From the NCBI GenBank assembly GCA_052298855.1, contig DAVZXP010000002.1, forward strand, positions 124,001 to 188,000: 64,000 nucleotides of DNA, given 5' to 3'. Positions 17,274 through 24,583 of the stretch are shown here, piece after piece; position 1 is the first letter of the stretch; each line of letters begins with the position of its first letter. Below the pieces are notes generated by a model. The model saw only the letters and a program-made list of their open reading frames with translations. It was not told the DNA's origin and did no database searches. The stretch is from Fimenecus sp052298855. GTDB taxonomy: Bacteria; Bacillota; Clostridia; Oscillospirales; Acutalibacteraceae. The translations under genes were made by a program, and so were the position numbers.

Positions 17274-18689
17274 ATGGAAAAGACTTATTTGACGCTAAAG
17301 GAAAAAATAACGTTTCCGCTTGCGGCTTTCGGCCGTAGCGGCGTTTATACGATTATGTCAATGTTCTTGCTTATATTCTACACGGATGCGGCAGGACTTG
17401 ACCCGATTCACGCAGGAAATATCATTCTTGCAGGTCGTATTTTCGACGCACTCAACGATCCGCTTATGGGTATGATCGTTGACCGTACACATTCAAAATG
17501 GGGCAAGATGAGACCTTATCTTCTGTTCTCACCCGTTCCGATTGCGGTTACAACAATTCTTTTGTTCTTTGCACCTCAGTTTTCGTCTTACTCCGCAAAG
17601 GTAGCTTATGCGGCTGTAACATATATCCTTTGGGGTATCGCTTTCACAATTCAGGACGTTCCGTTCTGGGGCTTGAGCTCAGTTATTACACCGAACGAGG
17701 GCGAGAGAACAAGATTTTTGTCAAACGGCAGACTCGGCAGCACCGCAGGCGGTATTCTTCCCACCGTGCTTATCCCGATTCTTGTCGCTGAAAATGCGCT
17801 CGGCTTGAGAAAGGGCTATTTTGTGTCGGCAATTATCTTCGGAACGATTGCGGCTGTCCTTTCAATCATTCCTTTCTTTACAGCAAAGGAAAGAGTACAC
17901 GAGGAAAGACAGGACACAAGAAGCTTTAAGGAGAATTTCCGTCTTATCGGTAAAAACAAGGTGCTTATTATAGTTATCCTCTCGGCTGTTCTCGGCTCGA
18001 CGATGGTAATGGCAAATGTTTGCGCTACATATATTCATTATTACCTTATCGGCGTTGATAATTACGGAATTATCCCCAACGGTTTCAAAATGACCTCGCT
18101 CACGGTTGCGGTCGGTATAGGAATGGTTCCCGCAATGATAATTATGCCAGCATTGAGAAAACGCTTTTCTCTTAAAGCAATTTATATCGGCTCATCGATA
18201 TTCGGTATAATTTCTCACGTTGCTTTTTGGTTTATCGGCTACAATAATATTTATCTTGTACTTCTTTGCCTTGTGTTTATGGGTGTTCCGCTTGGTATTT
18301 ACAACGTTATTACATATGCGCTTATCGCAGACAGCGTTGACTATATCGAATGGAAAACAGGCGAGAGAGCAGACGGCGTTTGCTTCGCTTTCCAAACTCT
18401 TTTGAGCAAGGTTTCGGCAGGACTTGCAACTTACGCTGTCAGCGTTGTGCTTAAAGTCAGTGAGTTCCAAGCTCCCATTGACGGCATTATTCAGGCACAG
18501 TCCGAAAAGACAAAAACAGGTCTTTTCTTTATGATAACCATTTTGCCTGCAATCGGATTTGCTCTTACAATGATTCCGATGTTCTTTAACGATTATACAG
18601 GTGAAAAGAAAGAGAAAATTCAAAAAGAACTTGAATTCCGCAGATTGAGAGCTAACACGGTAAGCGGGCCCGTGGCTGAAGAAAAGTAA
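17274..18689 (+). CDS. GPH-family sugar:cation symporter
   Basis: 471 residues, about twelve membrane segments. It matches the glycoside-pentoside-hexuronide family: an early LNDPLMGMIVDRTHSKWGKM loop (about 61-80) and ADSVDYIEWKTGERADG late in the protein are both diagnostic. TAGGAG precedes the ATG, 20 bases after the sulfatase stop. It probably imports the glycoside or uronide, sulfated or not, handled by the sulfatase. Confidence 0.9.
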   Translation: MEKTYLTLKEKITFPLAAFGRSGVYTIMSMFLLIFYTDAAGLDPIHAGNIILAGRIFDALNDPLMGMIVDRTHSKWGKMRPYLLFSPVPIAVTTILLFFAPQFSSYSAKVAYAAVTYILWGIAFTIQDVPFWGLSSVITPNEGERTRFLSNGRLGSTAGGILPTVLIPILVAENALGLRKGYFVSAIIFGTIAAVLSIIPFFTAKERVHEERQDTRSFKENFRLIGKNKVLIIVILSAVLGSTMVMANVCATYIHYYLIGVDNYGIIPNGFKMTSLTVAVGIGMVPAMIIMPALRKRFSLKAIYIGSSIFGIISHVAFWFIGYNNIYLVLLCLVFMGVPLGIYNVITYALIADSVDYIEWKTGERADGVCFAFQTLLSKVSAGLATYAVSVVLKVSEFQAPIDGIIQAQSEKTKTGLFFMITILPAIGFALTMIPMFFNDYTGEKKEKIQKELEFRRLRANTVSGPVAEEK

Positions 18690-18710
18690 TTTTATTAGGT
18701 AATTTGTACT

Positions 18711-18748
18711 AAAAGACAAGCGACTTTTACGGTTGCTTGTCTTTTTTT
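18711..18748 (+). terminator. Terminator after the sulfatase cluster
   Basis: Arms at 18711-18724 and 18732-18745 (AAAAGACAAGCGAC / GTTGCTTGTCTTTT, one G-T pair) ending in a T run. Confidence 0.9.
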
Positions 18749-18778
18749 GAGAATTTTTGCAAGAAATGAAAAACAATA

Positions 18779-18807
18779 TTGCATATTTCAATATAATGTA
18801 TTAAAAT
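18779..18807 (+). promoter_or_regulatory. Possible promoter of the aminotransferase gene
   Basis: TTGCAT (18779-18784), 17-base spacer, TAAAAT (18802-18807), 43 bases before the start. Confidence 0.55.
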
Positions 18808-18850
18808 ACTATTTGATTTAATATGAAAATAAATTTTGAGGTGTGAATTT

Positions 18851-20116
18851 ATGCAATATTCTCAGATGAGCAAGCCGGAATTGGCGGCTGAATTCAACGA
18901 ATTGAAAAAACAGTATGAAGAGCTCAAGGCACAAAATCTGAAGCTCGATATGTCAAGAGGAAAGCCTGCCGGCGATCAGCTTGATTTAACAATGGATATG
19001 CTTAAAGAGGTTATCGGCGTATGCGATTGTAAGAGTGAAAGCGGCTTGGATTGCAGAAACTACGGAGTTCTCGACGGAATTCCCGAGTGCAAGAGGCTTT
19101 TTGCGGAGATGCTTGAGGTTGACAGCGATAATATAATTCTCGGCGGTACATCTTCGCTTACTCTTATGTTTGATTATATTACACAGTGTATGCTCACAGG
19201 TGCAGGCGACAAGCCGTGGAGTCAGCAGGGCGATATTAAGTTTATTTGCAATGTTCCCGGTTATGACAGGCATTTCGGAATTTGCGAATATTACGGCATT
19301 AAAATGATAAATGTGCCTATGCTTTCCGACGGCCCCGATGTTGAAAAGATTGCAGAGCTTGTTAAGGACAGAAGCGTTAAGGGTATGTTCTGCGTGCCGA
19401 AGTATTCAAACCCGACGGGTGTAACATATTCTGATGAAAAAGTCCGTGCGTTGGCTGCTTTGAAGCCTGCCGCAAAGGATTTCAGAGTAATTTGGGATAA
19501 CGCATATATCGTTCACGATTTCTTGGAAAATCCCGATAAGGTTCTCAATGTTTTTGAGGCTTGCAAGGAATTCGGCACAGAGGATTATTTTGTAGAATTT
19601 ACTTCTACATCAAAAATAAGCTTCCCCGGCGCAGGTGTATCCTGTCTTGCGGCTTCCGATAAGAATATTCAGATGATTAAAAAGAGATTTAACACTCAGA
19701 TGATAGGTCACGATAAGCTTAATCAGTTAAGACACGCTAAATATTTCAAAGACCTCGACGGAATTAAGGCTCATATGAAAAAGCACGCAGCTCTAATTGA
19801 GCCTAAGTTCAATGTTGTTATCGATACCTTTGAAAAAGAGCTTGCAGGTACGGGTCTTGCTTCCTGGACAAAACCGAACGGCGGTTATTTCATCAGCCTT
19901 GACACTCAGCAATGCAGCGCTATGAGAGTCGGCGAGCTTTGTAAGTCGCTCGGCGTTGTGCTTACAAGCGTTGGCGCAACCTATCCCTACGGCAAAGATC
20001 CCGAGGATAAAAATATCCGTATCGCACCGACATTCCCGAGTGTAACGGACATTGGCAAGGCGGCAGAAGTGCTTTGTCTTTGCATAAAGCTTGCAACAAT
20101 CGAAAAAATGATGTAA
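18851..20116 (+). CDS. PLP aminotransferase of the aspartate aminotransferase (PF12897-like) family
   Basis: 421 residues. The early motif LDMSRGKPAGDQLDL (about 32-46) and YGVLDGIPECKRLFAEM mark the fold I branch that includes the Corynebacterium-type aspartate aminotransferase. The PLP lysine is Lys255 in TSTSKISFPGAG, and VPKYSNPTG plus IWDNAY supply cofactor contacts. I use ATG 18851 because GAGGTG is 7 bases upstream; a TTG 15 bases earlier overlaps that ribosome site. Aspartate or a related amino acid is the likely donor. It stands alone upstream of ispD. Confidence 0.9.
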   Translation: MQYSQMSKPELAAEFNELKKQYEELKAQNLKLDMSRGKPAGDQLDLTMDMLKEVIGVCDCKSESGLDCRNYGVLDGIPECKRLFAEMLEVDSDNIILGGTSSLTLMFDYITQCMLTGAGDKPWSQQGDIKFICNVPGYDRHFGICEYYGIKMINVPMLSDGPDVEKIAELVKDRSVKGMFCVPKYSNPTGVTYSDEKVRALAALKPAAKDFRVIWDNAYIVHDFLENPDKVLNVFEACKEFGTEDYFVEFTSTSKISFPGAGVSCLAASDKNIQMIKKRFNTQMIGHDKLNQLRHAKYFKDLDGIKAHMKKHAALIEPKFNVVIDTFEKELAGTGLASWTKPNGGYFISLDTQQCSAMRVGELCKSLGVVLTSVGATYPYGKDPEDKNIRIAPTFPSVTDIGKAAEVLCLCIKLATIEKMM

Positions 20117-20166
20117 ACTGTTATCACAGGGGAAAATTATTCATATAATTTTTTAACGGTGATAAT

Positions 20167-20895
20167 ATGAGCTTTTTAGAACAGAACAAAGAATTTGCCA
20201 AAGCAAAGCCGTTTGTAACGGCGGTTATTGTTGCGGCAGGTAATTCAACAAGAATGGGCGGCGTCAATAAGCAGTTTTTGCTTATTGACGGCGTCCCTGT
20301 GCTTATACGGACTCTTTTGGTATTCTCTCAAAGCGATATGATTGACGAAATCATAGTTGCGGCGAGGGAGGAGGACATTCCTAAAATGTTCGCTATGATA
20401 AAGGACTACAAGGTCTTAAAGGTAACCGATATAGTCAAGGGCGGAAAAACACGGCAGGAAAGCGTTTTTAATGCGATACGGCGCAGCTCTCCGCTTTCGG
20501 AATACTTTGCCATTCACGATGGCGCAAGACCGCTTGTGACCGAAAAAATAATCGAAGATACCGTTTGTGAGGCATTTTCAACAGGTGCTGCCGCAACGGG
20601 AGTCAGGGTAAAGGACACGGTTAAGGTTGTAAACGAAAACGGTTTTATAACCGCAACGCCAGACAGAAATTATCTTTGGGCGGTACATACTCCGCAGGTG
20701 TTTGAGCGACGTCTTTATCTGTCTGCGATTGACAATGTGTTAAATTCCGAGATGTTTACGGATGATTGTAAGCTTTTGGAGGAATACGGCGCAGAGGTTA
20801 AAATGGTCGAGGGCAGTTATGAGAATATTAAAATTACAACGCCCGAGGACACCGATATTGCACAGGCAATTTTATATAGGAGGGAACAGCTATGA
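20167..20895 (+). CDS. ispD: 2-C-methyl-D-erythritol 4-phosphate cytidylyltransferase
   Basis: 242 residues, the third MEP-pathway enzyme, which makes CDP-ME from MEP and CTP. The nucleotide loop VAAGNSTRMGGVNKQF (about 24-39), HDGARPLV, and the VKDTVK and TPQVF motifs are all present. It has a roughly 18-residue N-terminal extension before the core. Its stop overlaps the ispF start by 4 bases, so the two are coupled. Confidence 0.96.
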   Translation: MSFLEQNKEFAKAKPFVTAVIVAAGNSTRMGGVNKQFLLIDGVPVLIRTLLVFSQSDMIDEIIVAAREEDIPKMFAMIKDYKVLKVTDIVKGGKTRQESVFNAIRRSSPLSEYFAIHDGARPLVTEKIIEDTVCEAFSTGAAATGVRVKDTVKVVNENGFITATPDRNYLWAVHTPQVFERRLYLSAIDNVLNSEMFTDDCKLLEEYGAEVKMVEGSYENIKITTPEDTDIAQAILYRREQL

Positions 20896-21368
20896 TTAGA
20901 ATAGGGCACGGTTATGACGTTCATAAGCTGGTTGAGGGCAGAAGGCTCATTTTGGGCGGAGTTGAAATTGAAAATAACGGAATAGGTCTTTTGGGACATT
21001 CAGACGCCGATGTGCTTTTACACGCTGTTTCAGATGCGCTTTTGGGTGCTGCGGCATACGGCGATATAGGAAAGCACTTTCCCGATACGGACGAAAAATA
21101 TAAGAATGCAGACAGCCTTAAATTATTGAAATGCGTATATGGGCTTTTGACGGAAAACGGTTATCATATTGTCAATCTTGACGCAACCGTTTTGGCACAG
21201 GCGCCTAAGCTTGCACCGCATATTGTGAAAATGCGTGAGAACATTGCCGAAGCACTTGATTTGGATGTGAATTTTGTCAGCGTTAAAGCCACTACCGAAG
21301 AGGGCTTGGGCTTTACGGGAACAAAGCAGGGCATTGCGGCTCATTGCGTTTGCCTGATAGAAAAATAA
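20892..21368 (+). CDS. ispF: 2-C-methyl-D-erythritol 2,4-cyclodiphosphate synthase
   Basis: 158 residues, full length. It closes the CDP-ME 2-phosphate ring to MEcPP in isoprenoid precursor synthesis. Metal residues Asp9 and His11 lie in RIGHGYDVHKL, with GHSDADVLLHAVSDALLGA and the FVSVKATTEEGLGFTG end motif. AGGAGG lies within the end of ispD and the ATG overlaps the ispD stop. Confidence 0.97.
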   Translation: MIRIGHGYDVHKLVEGRRLILGGVEIENNGIGLLGHSDADVLLHAVSDALLGAAAYGDIGKHFPDTDEKYKNADSLKLLKCVYGLLTENGYHIVNLDATVLAQAPKLAPHIVKMRENIAEALDLDVNFVSVKATTEEGLGFTGTKQGIAAHCVCLIEK

Positions 21369-21374
21369 CCTTTT

Positions 21375-21402
21375 AGAGATGATGAAAATCATCTCTTTTT
21401 TA
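21375..21402 (+). terminator. Terminator after ispF
   Basis: Perfect arms AGAGATGAT / ATCATCTCT (21375-21383, 21388-21396) with a GAAA loop and six Ts. Confidence 0.93.
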
Positions 21403-21412
21403 TTGAATTTTA

Positions 21413-21442
21413 TTGACGGCGTATAATGCACTTTGATATAAT
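21413..21442 (+). promoter_or_regulatory. Promoter of the membrane protein/acyltransferase cluster
   Basis: TTGACG (21413-21418), 18-base spacer, TATAAT (21437-21442), 30 bases before the start. Confidence 0.75.
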
Positions 21443-21471
21443 GACATTATAAAACGGTAAAGGAAAAAGCG

Positions 21472-22266
21472 ATGGAGAAATACTACGATTACAGCGATCA
21501 CATTGAAAAAGCTATGAGCTCATTCTCCAATGAGAAAACTAATTTTGTGTTCAAAAGAAGAGTTCTTGACGAGATGGAGCTTCGTACAAAAGAGGTTATA
21601 AAAAGAGGACTCGGCGATAAAAGGGTTGCCCATGACTTGATTATGGATGAATATAATCCGCAGAGAATTGTCAAAGATTATTACGAGTACCTTGAGGATA
21701 TAAAAGAAAAGAAAAAGATTAAATACACGCCTATCGCTGCTGTTGCCTGCATACTTTTGTCTGTGCTTGTATTTTTGATTATAGGCTTTGTTACGGATAT
21801 ATGGCATCCCACGTGGCTTATAATCGAGGGAACGGCTACCGCAGGAGTTATGGCGATTATGCTTACTGCAGTTACAATTTTAAGACGGCACAAGAAGCTT
21901 TATGCGATTATGAGAGTTCTCGTTGCAGGCTCCGTTATGGTCGGAACGCAATTCCTTTTCCTGTTTATCAGAATTCTGTTTGATAACGAGCAAGCATACC
22001 TTATTTTCTTGTTTGCACTCGCTATGATGTTTATCGGCGACCTTGTTCTTGCCACCGTGACAAAGCAAAGGCTTGTTTTTGTAAATTACCTTATTACAAT
22101 TCCGCTTGTTTTCATTTTTGCGTTTGTTATTTTCGGCTTGATAACAGGTCTTTGGAGTGTGGGAAGAATGCTTATAATAATCGGCTTTGTTCTTGATATC
22201 GGCGTTATAATACAGCTTGCAATCAGGAATAAAAAGCTTGCGTATAATCCGGAGGAGGCGGAATAA
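21472..22266 (+). CDS. Six-helix membrane protein with charged N-terminal domain, unknown function
   Basis: 264 residues. The first 85 are soluble, charged and helical, holding a KRRVLDEMELRTKEVIKRGL stretch. About six membrane segments follow, up to residue 250. I do not recognise the family; the N-terminal part recalls the cytoplasmic helical regions of DUF1700/DUF1129-like proteins, weakly. Its stop shares one base with the next ATG (TAATG), so it is coupled to the acyltransferase-like gene and probably works with it. Confidence 0.75.
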   Translation: MEKYYDYSDHIEKAMSSFSNEKTNFVFKRRVLDEMELRTKEVIKRGLGDKRVAHDLIMDEYNPQRIVKDYYEYLEDIKEKKKIKYTPIAAVACILLSVLVFLIIGFVTDIWHPTWLIIEGTATAGVMAIMLTAVTILRRHKKLYAIMRVLVAGSVMVGTQFLFLFIRILFDNEQAYLIFLFALAMMFIGDLVLATVTKQRLVFVNYLITIPLVFIFAFVIFGLITGLWSVGRMLIIIGFVLDIGVIIQLAIRNKKLAYNPEEAE

Positions 22267-23546
22267 TGGGAAAAAAGTTAAATGCTGAGCTTTGGGATAA
22301 AATGCACTACCTTTTCCGTGATTTCAACGACAGAATGGTTCACGTTGAGCTTCATTACGATTTTGAAATTGATATTGAAGCGTTGAAAACGGTGCTTATC
22401 TGCTTCCTTGAAAAAGCTCCTGTCTTACATTCCTCATTTGTTGACAATAAATTCAAAACATATTGGAGGGTAAAAGATTACAGCATTGACGATGTGCTTC
22501 ACGTTTCGACTCCCGACAATCTTGACGAGGCAATAAACGATTTCCTGACGCAGTATATTCCGCCTGAAAGCGACCTGCAAATTCAAGCTGCCGTGTTCTT
22601 TCACGACGGAAAATCCGTGCTTTGCATCGTAGAAAACCATATGTGTATGGACGGCGGAGATTTCAAGTATTTTTTGAAGGCTCTTTGTAAGAATTATAAC
22701 GATTATGTCGAGAAGGGAATAAGCCCGATAGAATTAAAATCAGGCTCACGTTCATTTGAAGAGGTTTATGACGATTTCTCAAGGACGGAAAAGAAAATGG
22801 CGCAAAATCTTTACAAAAACGTATGTGCAAAAGATAATCACAAATTTCCGCTTACAGAGGATAACATAAAAGACCGTTCGTTTATAGCAAGAAGGAAAAT
22901 TGACAAGGAAAGATTTGCACGCTTGCGAGCTTCCGGTAAAAAGCTTGGCGCAACCGTAAACGATATGCTTGTAACGGCTTATTTTTACAGCCTTTATGAG
23001 CTTGCCGGCTTTGGCAGAGATGAGAGCGTCACAATTTCCTGCGCTATCGATTTAAGACGTCATATGAAGGACACAAGCGATACGGGAATTACAAACCAAA
23101 CGGCGTTTATGCAGTGCAATATCCCCGAGCTCGGAGAGGATATTTTCAAAACGCTTGAATATACCAAGCAGAGTGTTGCCAAATTCAAAAAAGATAAATT
23201 TATGGGACTATACGGCTTGCCGCTTTTGAAGCTCGGATACAGCATTATGCCTCAGATGGCTTCGGAGGAGGTAATTAAAATAGGCTACTCAAATCCGCTT
23301 ATTGCCATGAGTAATATCGGAGTGCTTGAAACCGATAAGCTTTCGCTTGACGGACATAAGCCGACGGACGGTTTTATGACGGGGGCGGTAAAATATAAGC
23401 CGTACGTTCTTCTTTCGGCTACGTCCATAAACTCTGAGCTGACGCTTTCAATGTGTGTACGTGGCAATGAGCAGGATAAAAAAATAGTTAACGATTTCTT
23501 TGACCTTATGGACAAGAATATCGATGCACTTTCATCAAAGGCATAG
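22266..23546 (+). CDS. Condensation-domain/alcohol acetyltransferase-like acyltransferase
   Basis: 426 residues with the HxxxDG catalytic motif of CoA-dependent acyltransferases, His125-Gly130 in ENHMCMDGGDFKYFLKAL, and a later SCAIDLRRHMKD segment that fits the second half of the fold (DFGWG-like region). There are no adenylation or carrier domains, so it is a stand-alone enzyme like PapA5, WS/DGAT or alcohol acetyltransferases. It is coupled to the membrane protein upstream and followed 17 bases later by a LysR gene. Acyl transfer to a lipid or small alcohol is likely; the substrate is unknown. Confidence 0.8.
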   Translation: MGKKLNAELWDKMHYLFRDFNDRMVHVELHYDFEIDIEALKTVLICFLEKAPVLHSSFVDNKFKTYWRVKDYSIDDVLHVSTPDNLDEAINDFLTQYIPPESDLQIQAAVFFHDGKSVLCIVENHMCMDGGDFKYFLKALCKNYNDYVEKGISPIELKSGSRSFEEVYDDFSRTEKKMAQNLYKNVCAKDNHKFPLTEDNIKDRSFIARRKIDKERFARLRASGKKLGATVNDMLVTAYFYSLYELAGFGRDESVTISCAIDLRRHMKDTSDTGITNQTAFMQCNIPELGEDIFKTLEYTKQSVAKFKKDKFMGLYGLPLLKLGYSIMPQMASEEVIKIGYSNPLIAMSNIGVLETDKLSLDGHKPTDGFMTGAVKYKPYVLLSATSINSELTLSMCVRGNEQDKKIVNDFFDLMDKNIDALSSKA

Positions 23547-23562
23547 GATGTTGAGGTAAAAT

Positions 23563-24501
23563 ATGAATATTCTCCATATGAGATATGCGGTTGAGGTCGC
23601 AAAATACGGCTCTATAAACAAGGCGAGTGAAAAATTGCTTATTGCTCAGCCTAATTTGAGCCGTTCTATAAAAGAGCTTGAGGCGGAGCTTGGCATTACG
23701 ATTTTTGACAGAAGCACAAAGGGTATGATGCTCACTCTCGAGGGACAGCGTTTTATCGGCTACGCAAAAAATATATTAAAGCAGATTGACAACGTGGAAA
23801 AAATATATAAGGAGAACGCAGGTATAGAACGTAAGACGTTTTCCGTTTCCGTCCCGAGAGCAACTTATATTTCCGACGCTTTCGCACAGTTTTCAAAAAT
23901 GCTCGGGGAAAAGCCTGTTGAGGTTTTCTATAAGGAAACCAACTCATCAAGGACAATAACCAATGTTGTTTCTGATAATTACAAGCTCGGAATTGTGCGC
24001 TTTGCGGAAAACTACGAAAAATACTTTACAGCTTTATTTGAGGAGAAAAATCTTAAATATGAAGACATTGTAAGCTTCGGATATGTGCTTGTAATGAGCG
24101 AAAACAGTCCGCTTGCACAAAAAGAGGTAATAAATTTTGAGGATTTGCATCCGTTTATTGAAATCGGACACGCAGACCCGTATGTTCCGTCGCTTTCGCT
24201 TGCGGATGTTAAAAAAGAAGAGCTACCCGATGACGGGGAGAGGCGAATTTTCGTTTTTGAAAGAGCGAGTCAGTTTGCCGTGCTTTCGAAGAACGAGCAG
24301 ACGTTTATGTGGGTATCTCCTTTGCCCGAGGACATTTTGAAACGATATTCTCTTGTGCAAAAAATTTGCCCCGATAACAAGAAAAAATATAAGGATATGC
24401 TCATCTATCATAAGGACTATAAGCTTACCGAGCTCGACCGTAAATTTATAGACGAAGTGCGTGCATCAACGTCGGAATGTATCGATATATATCAAAATTG
24501 A
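23563..24501 (+). CDS. LysR-family transcriptional regulator
   Basis: 312 residues. The N-terminal winged helix-turn-helix (1-60) has MRYAVEVAKYGSINKASEKL and AQPNLSRSIKELEAELG. A linker helix and a periplasmic-binding-protein-like effector domain follow (about 90-300). GAGGTAAAAT precedes the ATG. It is co-directional with the acyltransferase gene, and its stop lies 25 bases before the adhE promoter. It could act on either, and LysR proteins often act on neighbours, but no clear LysR box was found. Confidence 0.9.
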   Translation: MNILHMRYAVEVAKYGSINKASEKLLIAQPNLSRSIKELEAELGITIFDRSTKGMMLTLEGQRFIGYAKNILKQIDNVEKIYKENAGIERKTFSVSVPRATYISDAFAQFSKMLGEKPVEVFYKETNSSRTITNVVSDNYKLGIVRFAENYEKYFTALFEEKNLKYEDIVSFGYVLVMSENSPLAQKEVINFEDLHPFIEIGHADPYVPSLSLADVKKEELPDDGERRIFVFERASQFAVLSKNEQTFMWVSPLPEDILKRYSLVQKICPDNKKKYKDMLIYHKDYKLTELDRKFIDEVRASTSECIDIYQN

Positions 24502-24525
24502 TATAACGGTATACGAATTTAATTA

Positions 24526-24554
24526 TTCACATTATCCAAACTAATTGTTAAAAT
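24526..24554 (+). promoter_or_regulatory. Promoter of adhE
   Basis: TTCACA (24526-24531), 17-base spacer, TAAAAT (24549-24554). The -10 box lies inside the Rex operator. Confidence 0.6.
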
Positions 24555-24562
24555 ATTAACAA
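24545..24562 (+). promoter_or_regulatory. Rex operator upstream of adhE
   Basis: TTGTTAAAATATTAACAA is an 18-base site that matches the clostridial Rex consensus TTGTTAANNNNTTAACAA at every fixed position. It covers the -10 region, so Rex would block polymerase while NADH is low and release it when NADH builds up. The rex gene is not in the window. Confidence 0.9.
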
Positions 24563-24583
24563 TGAAATTTTGGAGGTCTGAAT

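Noticed and set aside
18192..18791. 199-codon open frame antisense to the GPH symporter
   Set aside because: Opposite a well-supported transporter gene, rich in Cys, Lys and Ser, with no start signal.
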